Source of the DNA: Haliclona indistincta
Lineage: Eukaryota; Porifera; Demospongiae; Haplosclerida; Chalinidae
Direction: 5' to 3'
NCBI GenBank assembly: GCA_964017065.1
Contig: OZ024784.1
Location: forward strand, 18,007,344 to 18,071,343
DNA length: 64,000 nt
The position numbers and the translations under genes were made by a program. The notes beneath the pieces were generated by a model that saw only the letters and a list, made by a program, of their open reading frames with translations, made no database searches and was not told where the DNA came from. Positions 53,351 to 64,000 of this stretch are shown piece after piece (position 1 is the stretch's first letter; the number at the start of each line of letters is the position of its first letter).

Positions 53351-56300
53351 ATTTGAGTGAGAGGAAGAGAAGTTCTGTACCTCATATCCTTTAAGACTCT
53401 CAAGTGCTAGGAGATCGTTTCCATGACGGAGAACAAAATCCACCATCTTGAGAGCTTCCTATAAATAAAACAGAATTAAATACAGTAAGCACAGCATGTG
53501 CATGCACGTACCTTTAACTTATCAAAATACTCCTTTTTAGCTCCTTTCTGTACTCCGAGCTGCTCTTTACCTTTGCTACTGTATTTGATCATTTCCTAAT
53601 CATTCAAACATAAAAAGTAAATTGAAAGGTAGACTGACTGACCTCTAGGAACTGTTTATACTTGATGACTCTCTGAACTGGTTTGATGAGATGAGCAAGC
53701 AGTGGAAGAGAATCATCCACGCTCTCTTGTATCGTCTGTAGCAGCAGTCGAAGGAGAGAGAAAAGATTATAACTAATACCATAGAGACTGTATTAACTCA
53801 CTCTAAAGAAGTGGATGGCTTCTTCTGTTCCAAGCAAATGGTCTTGAGCGGGCTTGTTTTTGAAGTACTTTGCGTATTCATAAAATTCCTATTGTAAGAA
53901 AAGTTTGTACATACATACATGTACGAGTGAGCAAGGTGAAGCATGAACCTCTTCATGTTCCAGGAAAACTAGCCCCATCTTGATTGGAGCTTTGGAACAC
54001 TTGCGAAGCTGAGGAAGAATAGTGCTAAAGAGAGAAACATACGAGTCATTGAAAGTGGATGTTGATTTTGTAGTACTTACTCTCTGTTGAACTCTAGAAT
54101 AGCCGTGAGGTAGCCAAACAGCACATGTTTCTTTCCCACTAGACACTTGGGTAGTGCACTGACATTGTCCATTGAGGGCATGTAGTGCTATGAAGAAAAT
54201 GGTGCATCTCTGTAATAAATAATCAGTGATCACTGTGTCTGGCTTACAGCGCAAAGGTGCTCTAGGTCTCTGATGTATATCTGCTCCGTCTCCAGTAGCT
54301 CCTCCATTAGCAACCTGCAAATAGTGATAAAATCAATTTTGAATTACATGATAAACTGCAACAAAGAACTATAAAAATAACTGGTTGCTATCTAGAAAGG
54401 CCCTGCTTTCGTTTGCAAAAATGGCAAGCTACTTCTCGTAGTGCCATGGAAGTGAGGGGAGGAAGAGAAGGAGAAAGGGGAGTAGAGCTTGTGCCTACAA
54501 GGAGGTAGAAAGACACTACATACAACCCAAGACACTGGCCTCTCAACCGAGCGCGGAGCTGCGGGAGTAGCGAGTACACGGAGGAACACGGGCAGACACA
54601 CAACACTAACAGATCAGCCGGAAGGAAGACGATCGATGCTAGAGAGGTGCCTAAACGTTCACTTCCATTAGCACCGCTAGTCTAAACCTATTTATTGTTA
54701 ACAATTCGACTTGCTGGCACTAGTGGGACTTGCAAGCACCTTGTGAATATCATTACGTGCAAGCGTGTGATGAATCTCATTATACCTTCTGTGTTTGGCA
54801 ATGGCAGTTTGTGCAGCCATATCTTCAGGTTCCTCTATCTGGAAACGACAGCAGGGAAGAACGTGATAAGTACTTTAGGCAAGCTTGTACCTTTGTGTCA
54901 TCAAGACTGATGGTCTCTGCTTCATCTACAAACTTGGGATTGATTGGAGCAGAAATGCCGGCTTTGTCAAACTACGGCAACGTGAGTACACTGTCAGTGA
55001 CTAGGGCGTGCATGGTGATAGCATACCTTAGAATGCTCCCCAGAAAGTGATACCTTAGACTCAGTGCGAGAGCGGAAGCCTTCACTCTCGGAGTCCCCTA
55101 GCTCAGACAAGAAGTCCACCAAGCTCAAGCATTCCGCATCATCTTGAGGATCAGCAGCTCGGGCAGTCTTGTCCAGTATGTTCAATGCCTGCATAGCCTC
55201 TCCATCAATGTCTACTAAACCAATAGTCCTACGGCGGCTCAGTCGTCCATCTCCTGTAGGGGCCTCAAGACCGGTAGGTGGTGTGCCCGCAAGATCTGGT
55301 ACATCCTCAGGCGGGAACACAGACTCATCGACCAGCTCGGGAGATGGTCCTCCTTGCTTCTCTTCAATCATCTCATCCAACATGCGATGGTAGAGCTCAA
55401 ATCGTTCATGAAGCTCAAGAATTCTGTTGAGAGCAAACTGGAACCCTTCTTTTCCCTTGACAGACTCAGGGCTGGCGACCATTTCATTCAGCAAGGCTAT
55501 CTCATCCCTGGTTGGAGGAGGGCAAAGCTCTTGAAATTCCAGCAACTTAGTCTTCCATTCAGTTGGATTAATATCCTCGAGATTTTGAGACATAAGGTCA
55601 AAATCAGCTAGAAATGAGACTCCTTCAATGCACCAGTCGATTGCCTGTAGAGGTAAAGATGAAAGTGAGCAGAATGATTAGAAACCACTCACTCTGTTCA
55701 TGATTTCGTGAAGCTTCAAGTTGTTGTTCAGTTTCTTTTTCCGTGAGTTCAGTCGAGTCGTGAAGTCTTTAGTCAGGTCTTTGATTTTGGAGGTCAACCC
55801 AGTAAGAAACTCATCATCTTCCTCTTCTCCATCTTCCAATTCTCTAGCTTTTTTCAGCAGTCGAGATGTCTTAGTTAAAATTTGCTGAAAATGACCATCA
55901 TAACTTTTTCTCTTGTTTTCTGTTTGTTATCTAACCTTGGTGGAAGATTCAAATTCATCAAGCTCAGTGACCATCGCCATGACAACTTGTTTAGAGTCAC
56001 CAATATCATTGTGTGTCTCAAAGAACTCTTCAGCATACTGCTCAAACCAATCTATCACCTGACACAGTAGACACAATAAAAAGAACATGTAATAAAAGAG
56101 CTCACTTGATGTGCTTCTGTCTCGAATTTCTTGTGTTTAAAGTTTGCTTGTAGTTTGGCGTGTCTACTGTCCCATAGGTCCTCCAGACGTGTTCGAACAT
56201 TCTCTACTCTGCTCATGAGCACTTCAATGGTGTCTAGAGTTGCTACAAAATCAGGATTGTTTCTGAACTGTTGCTGAGATGGTGAGTTCATCTTCTTGCG

Positions 56301-57096
56301 GATTCTCTCGCCTTCAGATGTCAACTCATCCACATGGAGTGTTTCCAGGGTCTTGCGTCTCTCTAAGTGATGAACTTTGAGTGATTCCTCTGCATCAGTC
56401 AACGTCTGAGGAAGATAATCCTCTGAAAATGGAGCAACTGCTTGCGCTAGCCTCTTAGAGACGCTCACTACGTCACAGATAAATGGTTCAACTTGCTACA
56501 CGAGAGAGAGAATTTGATAAAATGACAAACGATGGTGAGATCAAGTTATGCTGCTAACCATGCGGAATCGGACCCAGTCCTGATGCTTGTACTGTAGAGT
56601 TCCTCCAAACTCATGAGTGAGTTCGTCTGCACTAATGTACTGGTAGAGCTCAGGCATAGTGGGTACTACTGTGTGCTGAGAGAGAGGGGGAGATAGAGAG
56701 AGTGGGTGGGAGAAGGGAAAGCTAAACAGGATGGAGGTGCAGGAATGTAACAGTAGCTTTAGGGCATAAAAGTATTGTGTATATTTGTATATTTGTGTAT
56801 ATTGTGTATATTGTGTATATTGTGTATATTGTGTATATTGTGTATATTTGGTCTATGGAAATTCAATAAGCTACCATCACATGCAGAGCTAGTGTGACTA
56901 CTGAGGTTTAGTTCTCACTCACAGGAATGTCAGTGGGCGGTTTGACAGCAGGCTCGTCTGTTTTACAGTCTGCATTGTAGGCCCACTCCACTAGGTCGGC
57001 ACTAGTGTTACGACTACTACCAATGAAGTACACCATGTGAATGATCTCAGGGTTGCTCTGAGGATAATGAGAGATGGGATAAGTGACAAGGAGGAG

Positions 57097-57155
<59 letters not shown>

Positions 57156-57579
57156 AGGGAGGGTGGGTGGGAGAGAGAGGGAGGGAGGGAGGGAGAGAGG
57201 GAGGGAGGGAGGGAGGGAGGGAGGGAGGGAGGGAGGGAGGGAGGGAGGGAGGGAGGGAGGGAGAGGGGGAAGAGACCTGATGGAATGAGGTAAGTGCTTT
57301 AATGGATGCTCTTAGCAAGAAGTCATGAAAACCGTCTGTTGCCAGTGCTACTGAGAATTTCTTACTCCTCACTTCTTCGCTATAAGGAGAAACAGATGAA
57401 AAGGTCACACAGTGTTTGTCAATTTGATGTGCGAAAGTTCAGGGACAGCCGGTATCAGGGACAGCCAGGCAACATTTCTAGCATCAAACTAGGGCGTAGC
57501 TGTCTGTTTATATGCTACTTTTTGAGCACAATAACAGCCACCTTGTACAGTTGTATTGTTAGATGTAATTGCTTGTACC

Positions 57580-57610
<31 letters not shown>

Positions 57611-59170
57611 TGTGTCTTTGTTAAGTGTTTGTGAGTGTGTTGAGAATTGTGTGTACGAGAGTAGTAATTGTGAGTTAGCTATGTAGGTAAGTATGCTGTA
57701 CAGCTTGTGCTAGTGTACTAAGAGAGCAACATTGATTTGTGAATATGCACTTATGTATCTAATAGAGCAGTATTTGTGAGTGTGCTGTGTTTGTGACTGT
57801 TTGTGACTGTGAGAGTTGCACACACAAGACTTCATAGACAGACAGGCAGACACTGTCTGGGAGAATGCTTAGAGAATTGAGCAGTTATGTCCTCATGGTT
57901 GTAGAGGGACAGACAGTACATTGATAGTACCATGTTATAGATGTACGACGACACTGCACAAGATATCTTTGATCAGTAGAAGCAATGTTACAGTATCCTG
58001 TCTATTGGACAAGAGCACAAAGTATTGTTGTCACTAGCAGTCGATTTCCACGACAATAGAAGCCCAATACCTCAAGTAAACATAAGGATTTCAACACCAT
58101 AGTTGCATAATTTGCACATACTTTGCCAATTTCCGAGATATTCTCTAAATACACTAATCACTCCATAAAACAATGTGTTACTACATACACAATATGGCAG
58201 CACACTATAACCAAGTCAGTGTACCTTTGGTTAAATGCCAGTTACAAAACAAGCATCAATTGATAGTTTATGGTGTTTATGAAAACAACTAGAATCATAA
58301 TCACAGACCAACATACACAGATGTACATCTGGTACTATAATATGCTGTGATGTTAGTACCTTCTCCTTATCTCTAAAGTTCAAAGACCACTTTACGACCA
58401 CAGGATTGTTCAACTACAGCCTCGCAAAGCTCCGTTTTGGATTATTAGCACGTTATTTTATCAAATACCATAGTCACTTTCGAACTGACTAAGTTAACTG
58501 TGTTATGTATTGCGTAATATAAAATTTTAGCGTGCAATAGAGGGGTGTGGTCCTATATTGATAGACTACTGCATACTGAAGCTGTGATTCAGAAATGATG
58601 TAACCCAAAACAACTGAGGTCTGGACTACAGTGTGTTACTATCATACCTTGGTACAAAAGTGAAGTAGGAGATCATGTCAATAAAATCATCCTCCTGCAT
58701 CTCCATCAATGCTTCTACATCAACATCAGGATCAGTGGGGTGGACCAAAGACAGCACAGGACCTCCCCGCTTGTCCCTCCCTCCTGGAGGTCAAGGGATG
58801 AGAGTATGACAAACAGATCGCTTACACACACACAACGAATGCTAAACTTGTGGTATGCCTAGCTGCACATGCTGTTGTGATCAACTAGATTCAAAACTAG
58901 CTGAAATTAGTGTGACACTAGTTTCTAGCGATCGAGAGCTGTATCTTGTTGCGGTTCTGCTGTAGTAAACACACATTACTGTAACACTGCATTACCTGAT
59001 AGAAACACTACACCGGACAGGAGATTCTCAAGTGGGACTTCAATCGACTTCTTTCGAACTGAAGAGGCAACAACAAGTGTGAGTGATGTCATGCGATCGT
59101 CGATCGAGCGTTCACAAAACTCACCGTGACATAGTCGAGCTGTTTTAACGCCCTCGAAATCCATCTCCAT
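52003..59170 (-). CDS. SEC14-spectrin-DH-PH RhoGEF (Dbl/DBS-like), 23 exons
   Basis: Exons I placed from GT/AG borders: 59170-59125, 59058-58996, 58783-58648, 57379-57277, 57057-56923, 56675-56559, 56495-56106, 56058-55936, 55884-55693, 55644-55027, 54971-54891, 54838-54786, 54314-54248, 54187-54081, 54024-53949, 53888-53802, 53735-53643, 53595-53512, 53458-53381, 53315-53133, 53069-52983, 52926-52848, 52484-52003. They total 3480 nt, 1159 residues plus stop. SEC14/CRAL-TRIO domain about 1-200 (VVFLSGGRDKRGGPV, ELTHEFGGTLQYKHQDW); spectrin-like helices 201-640 (VIDWFEQYAEEFFETH); DH domain about 686-880 (ELLETEQIYIRDLEHL, LIKPVQRVIKYKQFLE); PH domain about 884-1000; Ser-rich tail ending MFNTPL. 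This order is that of MCF2/DBS-type exchange factors that activate Rho GTPases at membranes. It is a tandem paralogue of the next gene. Confidence 0.82.
52523..52823. mobile_element. MITE with TAGCCTCGCC ends and 9-bp target duplication
   Basis: A 301-bp element in the last intron of the first RhoGEF gene. Terminal inverted repeats of about 75 bp start TAGCCTCGCCTCCAGACCAC. It is flanked on both sides by AGTGTATAG (52514-52522 and 52824-52832), a 9-bp duplication. Nine-base duplications are typical of Mutator-like transposons; assignment to that group is inference, as no coding sequence remains. Confidence 0.88.
54315..54785. other. Enlarged intron of the first RhoGEF gene
   Basis: The matching intron in the tandem paralogue is about 95 bp (61718-61812), while here it is 471 bp. 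The extra material (about 54390-54720) is GC-richer than its surroundings and opens short frames on both strands that I do not recognise. It is probably an insertion; no flanking duplication was identified. Confidence 0.5.
56772..56850. repeat. TGTGTATATT tandem repeat
   Basis: About seven head-to-tail copies of a 10-bp unit TGTGTATATT in an intron of the first RhoGEF gene. A (TG)n tract follows further on at 57583-57614. Confidence 0.85.
57096..57264. repeat. (GA)n/(GGGA)n microsatellite
   Basis: About 50 bp of GA dinucleotides followed by about 115 bp of GGGA/GGAGG tetranucleotides, in the 219-bp intron 57058-57276 of the first RhoGEF gene. Repeat-encoded open frames here (Ser/Pro/Leu or Arg/Glu/Gly strings) are not genes. 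The G runs could form quadruplexes on the + strand. Confidence 0.9.
57380..58647. other. Longest intron of the first RhoGEF gene
   Basis: About 1.27 kb between two SEC14-domain exons in a gene whose other introns are mostly 45-75 bp. It contains a (TG)n tract (57583-57614), a short tandem GGGACAGCC motif near 57444-57472 and no recognisable coding exon. It may include regulatory sequence or an old insertion. Confidence 0.55.
57583..57614. repeat. (TG)n microsatellite
   Basis: About 32 bp of TG dinucleotides with one interruption, in the long intron of the first RhoGEF gene. Confidence 0.85.
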
Positions 59171-59772
59171 CAGAGGCGATCGACGCTAAGCCGCTCAGTT
59201 CCTATTCTAATCTATAGAAACATGCAACGAACAGACAATGTCTTAGTCATGTCAGCGGTTGCAATAACCACGCCCACCACTTAACGCTTATTGGTTTGAC
59301 ACGTGGGTAAAACACGCGTGTGCTCGATCGAGCGTGTTGTACGGTTAATAATTATTTTCACTTTGTAGATACAATTCTGCATCCCTTTGACTACCTAGCG
59401 ATGTAAATACATACTTGCAACATAATAACAATACTATTGTAGTATAAATAACATGACAGATGCCTCAGTGCGACATCAATACAATAAAGTTCGGACTCTT
59501 CGTAAACATGTCAAAAAAATTAATATCTCTGATCATTTAATTAATATGATCATGAAAATTTATCTAACCTCAGGACAATCAATGCACCAGTTGCTAATGA
59601 GCTAAGCATTCACTGAGTGACCACTGAGTCACAACCAGTCAGCTAGATATTAACTATAGATACCAAAAGGCAAACAGATGGTTATCTTCTATGATCATAA
59701 CAACAACCAGTTTTTGCAACAAAAGAGTACCTTTAATCATTGCTATTGTAAACAGTTACATGTACAGTAATG
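59171..59772. other. Intergenic region between tandem RhoGEF genes
   Basis: It carries the probable promoter of the upstream-most exon (ATG at 59170, - strand) and the 3' end of the second RhoGEF gene. A locally CG-rich stretch at about 59255-59340 fits a promoter. No other gene seen. Confidence 0.5.
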
Positions 59773-62700
59773 CTATAGTGGAGTATTGTACATTGGTACA
59801 TCGTCAAAGTTTGAGCTACAGGTAGATAACAGTGAGGTATAATCAGGAGTGGTAGTAGCTGCCGGCTCAGCTGTGTGACCACCAGTAGAGGCACTGATGG
59901 AGCTGCTAGTACTACTAGCTGATATGCTACCTCCTAAAATAGAGAGCTGCAAAGGTGCTTGAGGTAATGCTGAGCTATCAGAAAAACCAATGGAAGTGAT
60001 GGAGAGTCGGTGAAGATGCGCTCTAGACTCCCTGTTCCAACGTGTATCACTTATTGTAGAGAGTCGTCTTATTCGAGTACTAGCACCGCTAGCAACACTG
60101 GGTCTTCGAGTGAATCCCTTTGCAACTGAGGCGATGGGAGTTGATATAGCATTTGTGCCATAGGATATCAGGTTGTCATCTATACAGAAAGGAGAGTGTA
60201 ATAGTTAATTAATAATTATAGGACAGTGCTGTATGTCTACCTCTTAGCTTTAGCATGTGAGTGAACAACAAGTCCCAGATATCAGTCACCCAGTCCTTTT
60301 TTGCTTCCACAGACTCAGCCTGTGAGAATGCAAATAAAGTACCACTATCAATACTCTGTCTAGCCTTGCCTTCCAGTCCACACCCTGCTGGAGGCGAGGC
60401 TATACTCTGTCAATAAACTAACCTGAAGTTCAATGGTAGTCTTTTTCATCTCCAGAGCAAACCGTGTTTCATGCCCAGAAATATTCTCTCGTAGAACAAG
60501 AGCATTAGTCTACTCATTCGTTGGTAAAAATATTTCGTAGGACTTTCAAAAAACTTACATGATAGAATTTTTTGACCTCATATTCCTCTGCTCCACTTGG
60601 ACCTGTTTTAGTGGTTGCTGTAATCTTAGCTAAGATGAGGCAGTGCTCAAAAAGGAATGCTTTTCGTTTGTGTTTGCTGAAGCCATCAATAACAGTGAGA
60701 ACACCTACTCTTAAGACACGACCCTGCTCAGCTAGACTGCCCTGAAGAAAGTGAGAGAGAAAGTTAAGTGAGAGGAAAAGAAGTGCTGTACCTCATATCC
60801 TTTAAGACTCTCAAGTGCTAGAAGATCGTTTCCATGACGGAGAACAAAATCCACCATCTTGAGAGCTTCCTGAAAAGCATATTATTATTATTATGAAAGC
60901 AACAATCATACTGATACTATGAAAATAGTATGTGGACCTTTAGCTTGTCAATATAATCTGTCGTTGATCCTGTCTGTGCACCTTGACCTTGCTGATCCTT
61001 GCCTTTGATGCTGTACTTGATCATTTGCTGAACATGCAATGTACAATGCTGTTAACATATCCCATTTGATACTCACCTCTAGGAACTGTTTGTATTTGGC
61101 AACTCTCTGGACTGGTTTATTGAGGTGATCAAGTAGTGTGAAGGAGTCTTTTACACTCGTTTGTACCAACTACAGTATTCTAGTAATAGAGCTCTGGTTA
61201 GTAGCTGCAACCAACTCACTCTGAAGAAATGAGCGACCTCCTCTATTCCCAACAGTTGGGCTTGATCAGGTCTATTTTTGAAGTACCTGGCATATTCACA
61301 AAATTCCTATAGCACACAGAAATTGCTAAATCAGCTAAGGTATGATCATAACTTCACCTCTTCATGGTCCAAGAACACAAGACCTAACTTGATTGGAGCC
61401 TTGGAACACATGCGCAGTCGTGGCAGAATGATTCTAGGACAAACAGACAGTGATACGAATTTTGAGTATACAAAGCAATGTATCGCACTCACTCTCTGTT
61501 AAATTCCAAAATACTTGGGAGGTAGCCAAACAACACGTGCCTCTTTCCTACTAGACACTTGGGCAGTTGACTAGCAGAATCCATTGACGGCATATAGTGC
61601 TGCAAAGAGCTGCATTGTAAAGTGTATTTTGTTGCTGTTTGGCTGCTTACAGTACAGATGTGCTCAAGATGTTTGATGTACTGCTCTTCAGTCTCAAGTA
61701 ACTCTTTCATCAGTGACCTGCGTGATTGTGAAACCAGCAATTATTTTGAGTCCCTCCCACAATCATTTAAGCCGCAAATATTGCAACCAAGAGAATGCTA
61801 TAATTGTTTTACCTTCTATGTTTAGCAATGGCAGTTTGTACAACCAAATCATCACTGTCTGGCTCTTCCATCTGTAGAAAATCCTTGTATATGCAAGGCA
61901 GCACTATGAGGCAGCAATACCTTCATGTCGTCAAGACTAACTGCTTCAGATTTATCGTCAGCAAACTTTGGATTAAGTGGAGCAGATATATTAATTTTGT
62001 TGACCTATGAGAGTGATAATAAGAGTGCAGTTATTTACGGTATTAAGCTGGATACCGTTGAGCGTGAGTCTATACCGTCAAGTTGAACAAATCGACAACA
62101 GTCCATTTTTGGCTCGGTAGGTAGATGACCATTATGCAGTGCAGTTGTAGCATCACTAGCTTCACTGGCCAGCTCAAGAGATAACTTTTCCTGCTTCTTT
62201 TCAACCATCTCATCCAGCATGCGATGGTATAGCTCAAGGCGTTCATTAAGCTCACAGATTCGGTTGAGGACAAACTGTATGCTCTCTCTTTCACTTGTAG
62301 TTTCATTCAGTAGAGCTATCTCCTCTGTTGTTGGTGAAGGATAAAGCTCTTCAAAATTAAGCAACTTGTTGTTCCAATCAGTTGGATTAATGTCCTCAAT
62401 ATTTTGAGACATTAAGTCAAAATCAGCCAGAAATGAAAATCCTTCAACGTACCAGTCAATTGCCTGAAAGAAATTTATAAACTAGAATTAATTATAGATC
62501 ACTCACTCTGTGCATGATCTCATGTAGCTTCAAGTTCTCATTCAATTTCTTCTTTCTTGCATTCAGTCGGCTTGTATAGTCTTCCAACAAACTTTTGATT
62601 TTACTGGTCAAGCCATCTTCATCTCCACCCATTTCCTGTCTGGCATTAAGCAGTTGAGATGTTTTGGACAAAATTTGCTAAAGACAGAAGACATTTCAAA

Positions 62701-63469
62701 CATGGCTACATGTTCTACTCAACAATTTTTGTTCACCTTAGTAGCAGATTCAAAATTTTCTAATTCAGAGACCATTGCCAGGTCAATCTGCTCAGATTCA
62801 CCGATATCATTGTGTGTCTCAAAGAACTCTTCAGCATACTGCTCAAACCAATCTATCACCTGACACAGTAGACACAATAAAAAGAAAAAATGCAACAAAA
62901 AAGCTCACTTGATGTGCTTCTGTCTCGAATTTCTTGTGTTTTAAGTTTGCTTGTAGTTTGGTGTGTCTACTGTCCCAGAGGTTCTCCAGACGTGTTCGAA
63001 CATTCTCTACTCTGCTCATGAGCACTTCAATGGTGTCCAGAGTTGCTACAAAATCAGGATTGTTTCTGAATTGTTGCTGAGATGGTGAGTTCATCTCCTG
63101 GCATATCTTCTCATTCTCTGTCGTCAGCTCCTCGATGTGCAGTGCTTTCAGGGTGTCCTGTCGCTTTAGACGATGAACTTTGAGGGATACCTCTGCCTCA
63201 GTTAGTGTCTCAGGGAGATTCTCCTCTGAGAATTGTGTAACAGATTCTGCCAACTGCTTGAAGACACTCGTTGCATCACAAATGAAAGGCTCAACTTGCT
63301 ACGAAAGACAAGAATGATGACTTTAAAAGTTTAAAGGGCAGATTGTACTCACCATGCGGAAACGGACCCAGTCCTGATGCTTGTACTGTAGAGTTCCTCC
63401 AAATTCATGAGTGAGTTCGTCTGCACTAATGTACTGGTAGAGCTCAGGCATAGTGGGTACTACTGTGTG
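59773..63469 (-). CDS. SEC14-spectrin-DH-PH RhoGEF paralogue, 3' 18 exons (gene continues beyond the window)
   Basis: In-window exons: 63469-63353, 63298-62909, 62859-62737, 62677-62507, 62463-62056, 62004-61921, 61871-61813, 61717-61651, 61599-61493, 61433-61358, 61306-61220, 61169-61077, 61027-60938, 60869-60792, 60741-60559, 60509-60423, 60319-60241, 60179-59773. Each has a counterpart in the tandem gene, and all length differences are multiples of three. The first visible exon encodes the end of the SEC14 domain (ELTHEFGGTLQYKHQDW). Spectrin-like helices, DH (SLMKELLETEEQYIKHLEHI, LNKPVQRVAKYKQFLE), PH (KAFLFEHCLILAK) and a Ser/Thr-rich tail ending MYNTPL follow. The exon 62463-62056 is 210 nt shorter than its counterpart, losing the Pro/Glu-rich linker after the spectrin region. 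The 5' SEC14 exons are not in 63470-64000 and must lie beyond the right edge. Expected to activate Rho-family GTPases. Confidence 0.8.
60361..60402. mobile_element. 42-bp micro-MITE with 9-bp target duplication
   Basis: Begins TAGCCTTGCC and ends GGCGAGGCTA, matching the ends of the 52523-52823 element, but only 42 bp remain: essentially the two outer repeat tips joined. It is flanked by TACTCTGTC at 60352-60360 and 60403-60411. It lies in an intron of the second RhoGEF gene. Confidence 0.85.
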
Positions 63470-64000
63470 CTGAGAGAAAGACACATAGTCTAGGCCCTGA
63501 TTAAGATTTGTATGCATTTAATTTAGGAGAGGATAACTCAACTGTTTTAGGGTAATTTGACCCCAAGGAATAAGATGTGATATGTGCCAAATTGTCTATC
63601 CGCTGCGAAATACCCGAAAATGACCACACCCTTTTTATCAGCAGTGTCACTAACAATAATTGTTCTATCTTCTTAACCATTTTTAGTAACCTACTTTCTA
63701 GCAACTGTTCTAAGGTAATATGACCCTAAGGAATGTATTGGAATGTGTGCCAAAACCAATATTAATTTTACTGAAAAAAAATGGCTACAGCTTTTTCAGA
63801 AATGCATTAACATCTCTATTTTAAAGAGTTTAATATTTTTAAGATTCTGATGGTTTAAAAACAGCACAAGTACAGGGTATTACCAACAAAAGGACACAAT
63901 AATTTATTACTTGAGGAGTCACTCAAATATAAACTTAGGCAGTATTAATTTTAGTATTACAAAAATGTTCACAAAAATTAAGTTATTCAGTGATAGTGTT
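63470..64000. other. Right-edge intron or upstream sequence of the second RhoGEF gene
   Basis: AT-rich with no exon that I can recognise. A decayed direct repeat of about 45 bp (AACTGTT..AAGGTAATWTGACCC..AAGGAAT) occurs at about 63537-63585 and 63705-63755. Confidence 0.5.

Noticed and set aside
54388..54671. Overlapping open frames of 60-72 codons in a RhoGEF intron
   Set aside because: Open on both strands at once, unrecognised, and absent from the matching intron of the paralogue.
57096..57264. CRISPR-like repeat array
   Set aside because: A simple-sequence tract without unique spacers, in a eukaryotic intron.
56908..57408. Open frames of proline/serine or arginine/glutamate/glycine repeats
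   Set aside because: They are translations of the GA/GGGA microsatellite, overlapping real RhoGEF exons only in part.
1..64000. tRNA or rRNA genes
   Set aside because: No cloverleaf with A and B boxes or rRNA-like conserved stretch was noticed on reading. A covariance-model scan would be needed to exclude tRNAs fully.

Overview
The window looks like nuclear DNA of an early-branching animal, most likely a demosponge. That placement is inference. It rests on AT-rich, compact DNA, very short spliceosomal introns in two metazoan-type SEC14-spectrin-DH-PH RhoGEF genes, a SAYSD1 homologue, many MITE-like elements, and a large array of lineage-specific single-exon membrane proteins. There is no bacterial-style operon or Shine-Dalgarno structure.

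Layout. 1-1680 has no convincing gene. 1681-5454 (-) is a divergent, intact receptor of the array family. 5649-6519 is a fold-back TTAA element. 6837-7343 (+) is SAYSD1. From 8033 to 51759 lies a tandem array of about eleven paralogues, each a single exon of about 1230-1260 codons. Each has a signal peptide, a parallel beta-helix ectodomain with Pmp-like FxxN/GGA repeats, an Ig-like linker domain, a Cys-rich juxtamembrane module, about 8-9 transmembrane segments and a short tail, usually ending in a FPARL-like motif. Intact by reading: 1681-5454, 13878-17606, 23557-27240, 32680-36366, 41153-44881 and 48064-51759. Damaged: 8033-13084 (split by two abutting TTAA elements), 13311-13740 (relic), 18415-21761 (frameshift plus truncation), 21763-23323 (truncated), 27959-32446 (chimera with insertion, stop and frameshift), 37050-40778 (one in-frame TGA), 45166-45518 and 45519-47662 (gene halves).

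The main structural result is that 21763-45518 is an inverted block. Its two ends cut two different receptor genes. Flipping the block joins 18415-21761 to the 45166-45518 tail, and joins the 21763-23323 head to 45519-47662. Both joins are in codon phase, and after flipping every array gene from 8033 to 51759 lies on the + strand. Inside the block a tandem duplication with a period of about 9.1 kb left a chimeric junction gene at 27959-32446.

52003-59170 (-) and 59773 to beyond the right edge (-) are two tandem paralogous Dbl-family RhoGEF genes. I reconstructed 23 exons for the first and 18 in-window exons for the second. They share patches of near identity, introns included, which suggests gene conversion. 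Each carries one member of a MITE family with 9-bp target duplications, one of them only 42 bp long.

The receptor array is the best candidate for an undescribed system: a rapidly rearranging family of putative cell-surface receptors whose N-terminal segment and one membrane loop are nearly invariant at DNA level while the beta-helix middle varies. The ligand and role (recognition, sensing or adhesion) cannot be read from sequence.
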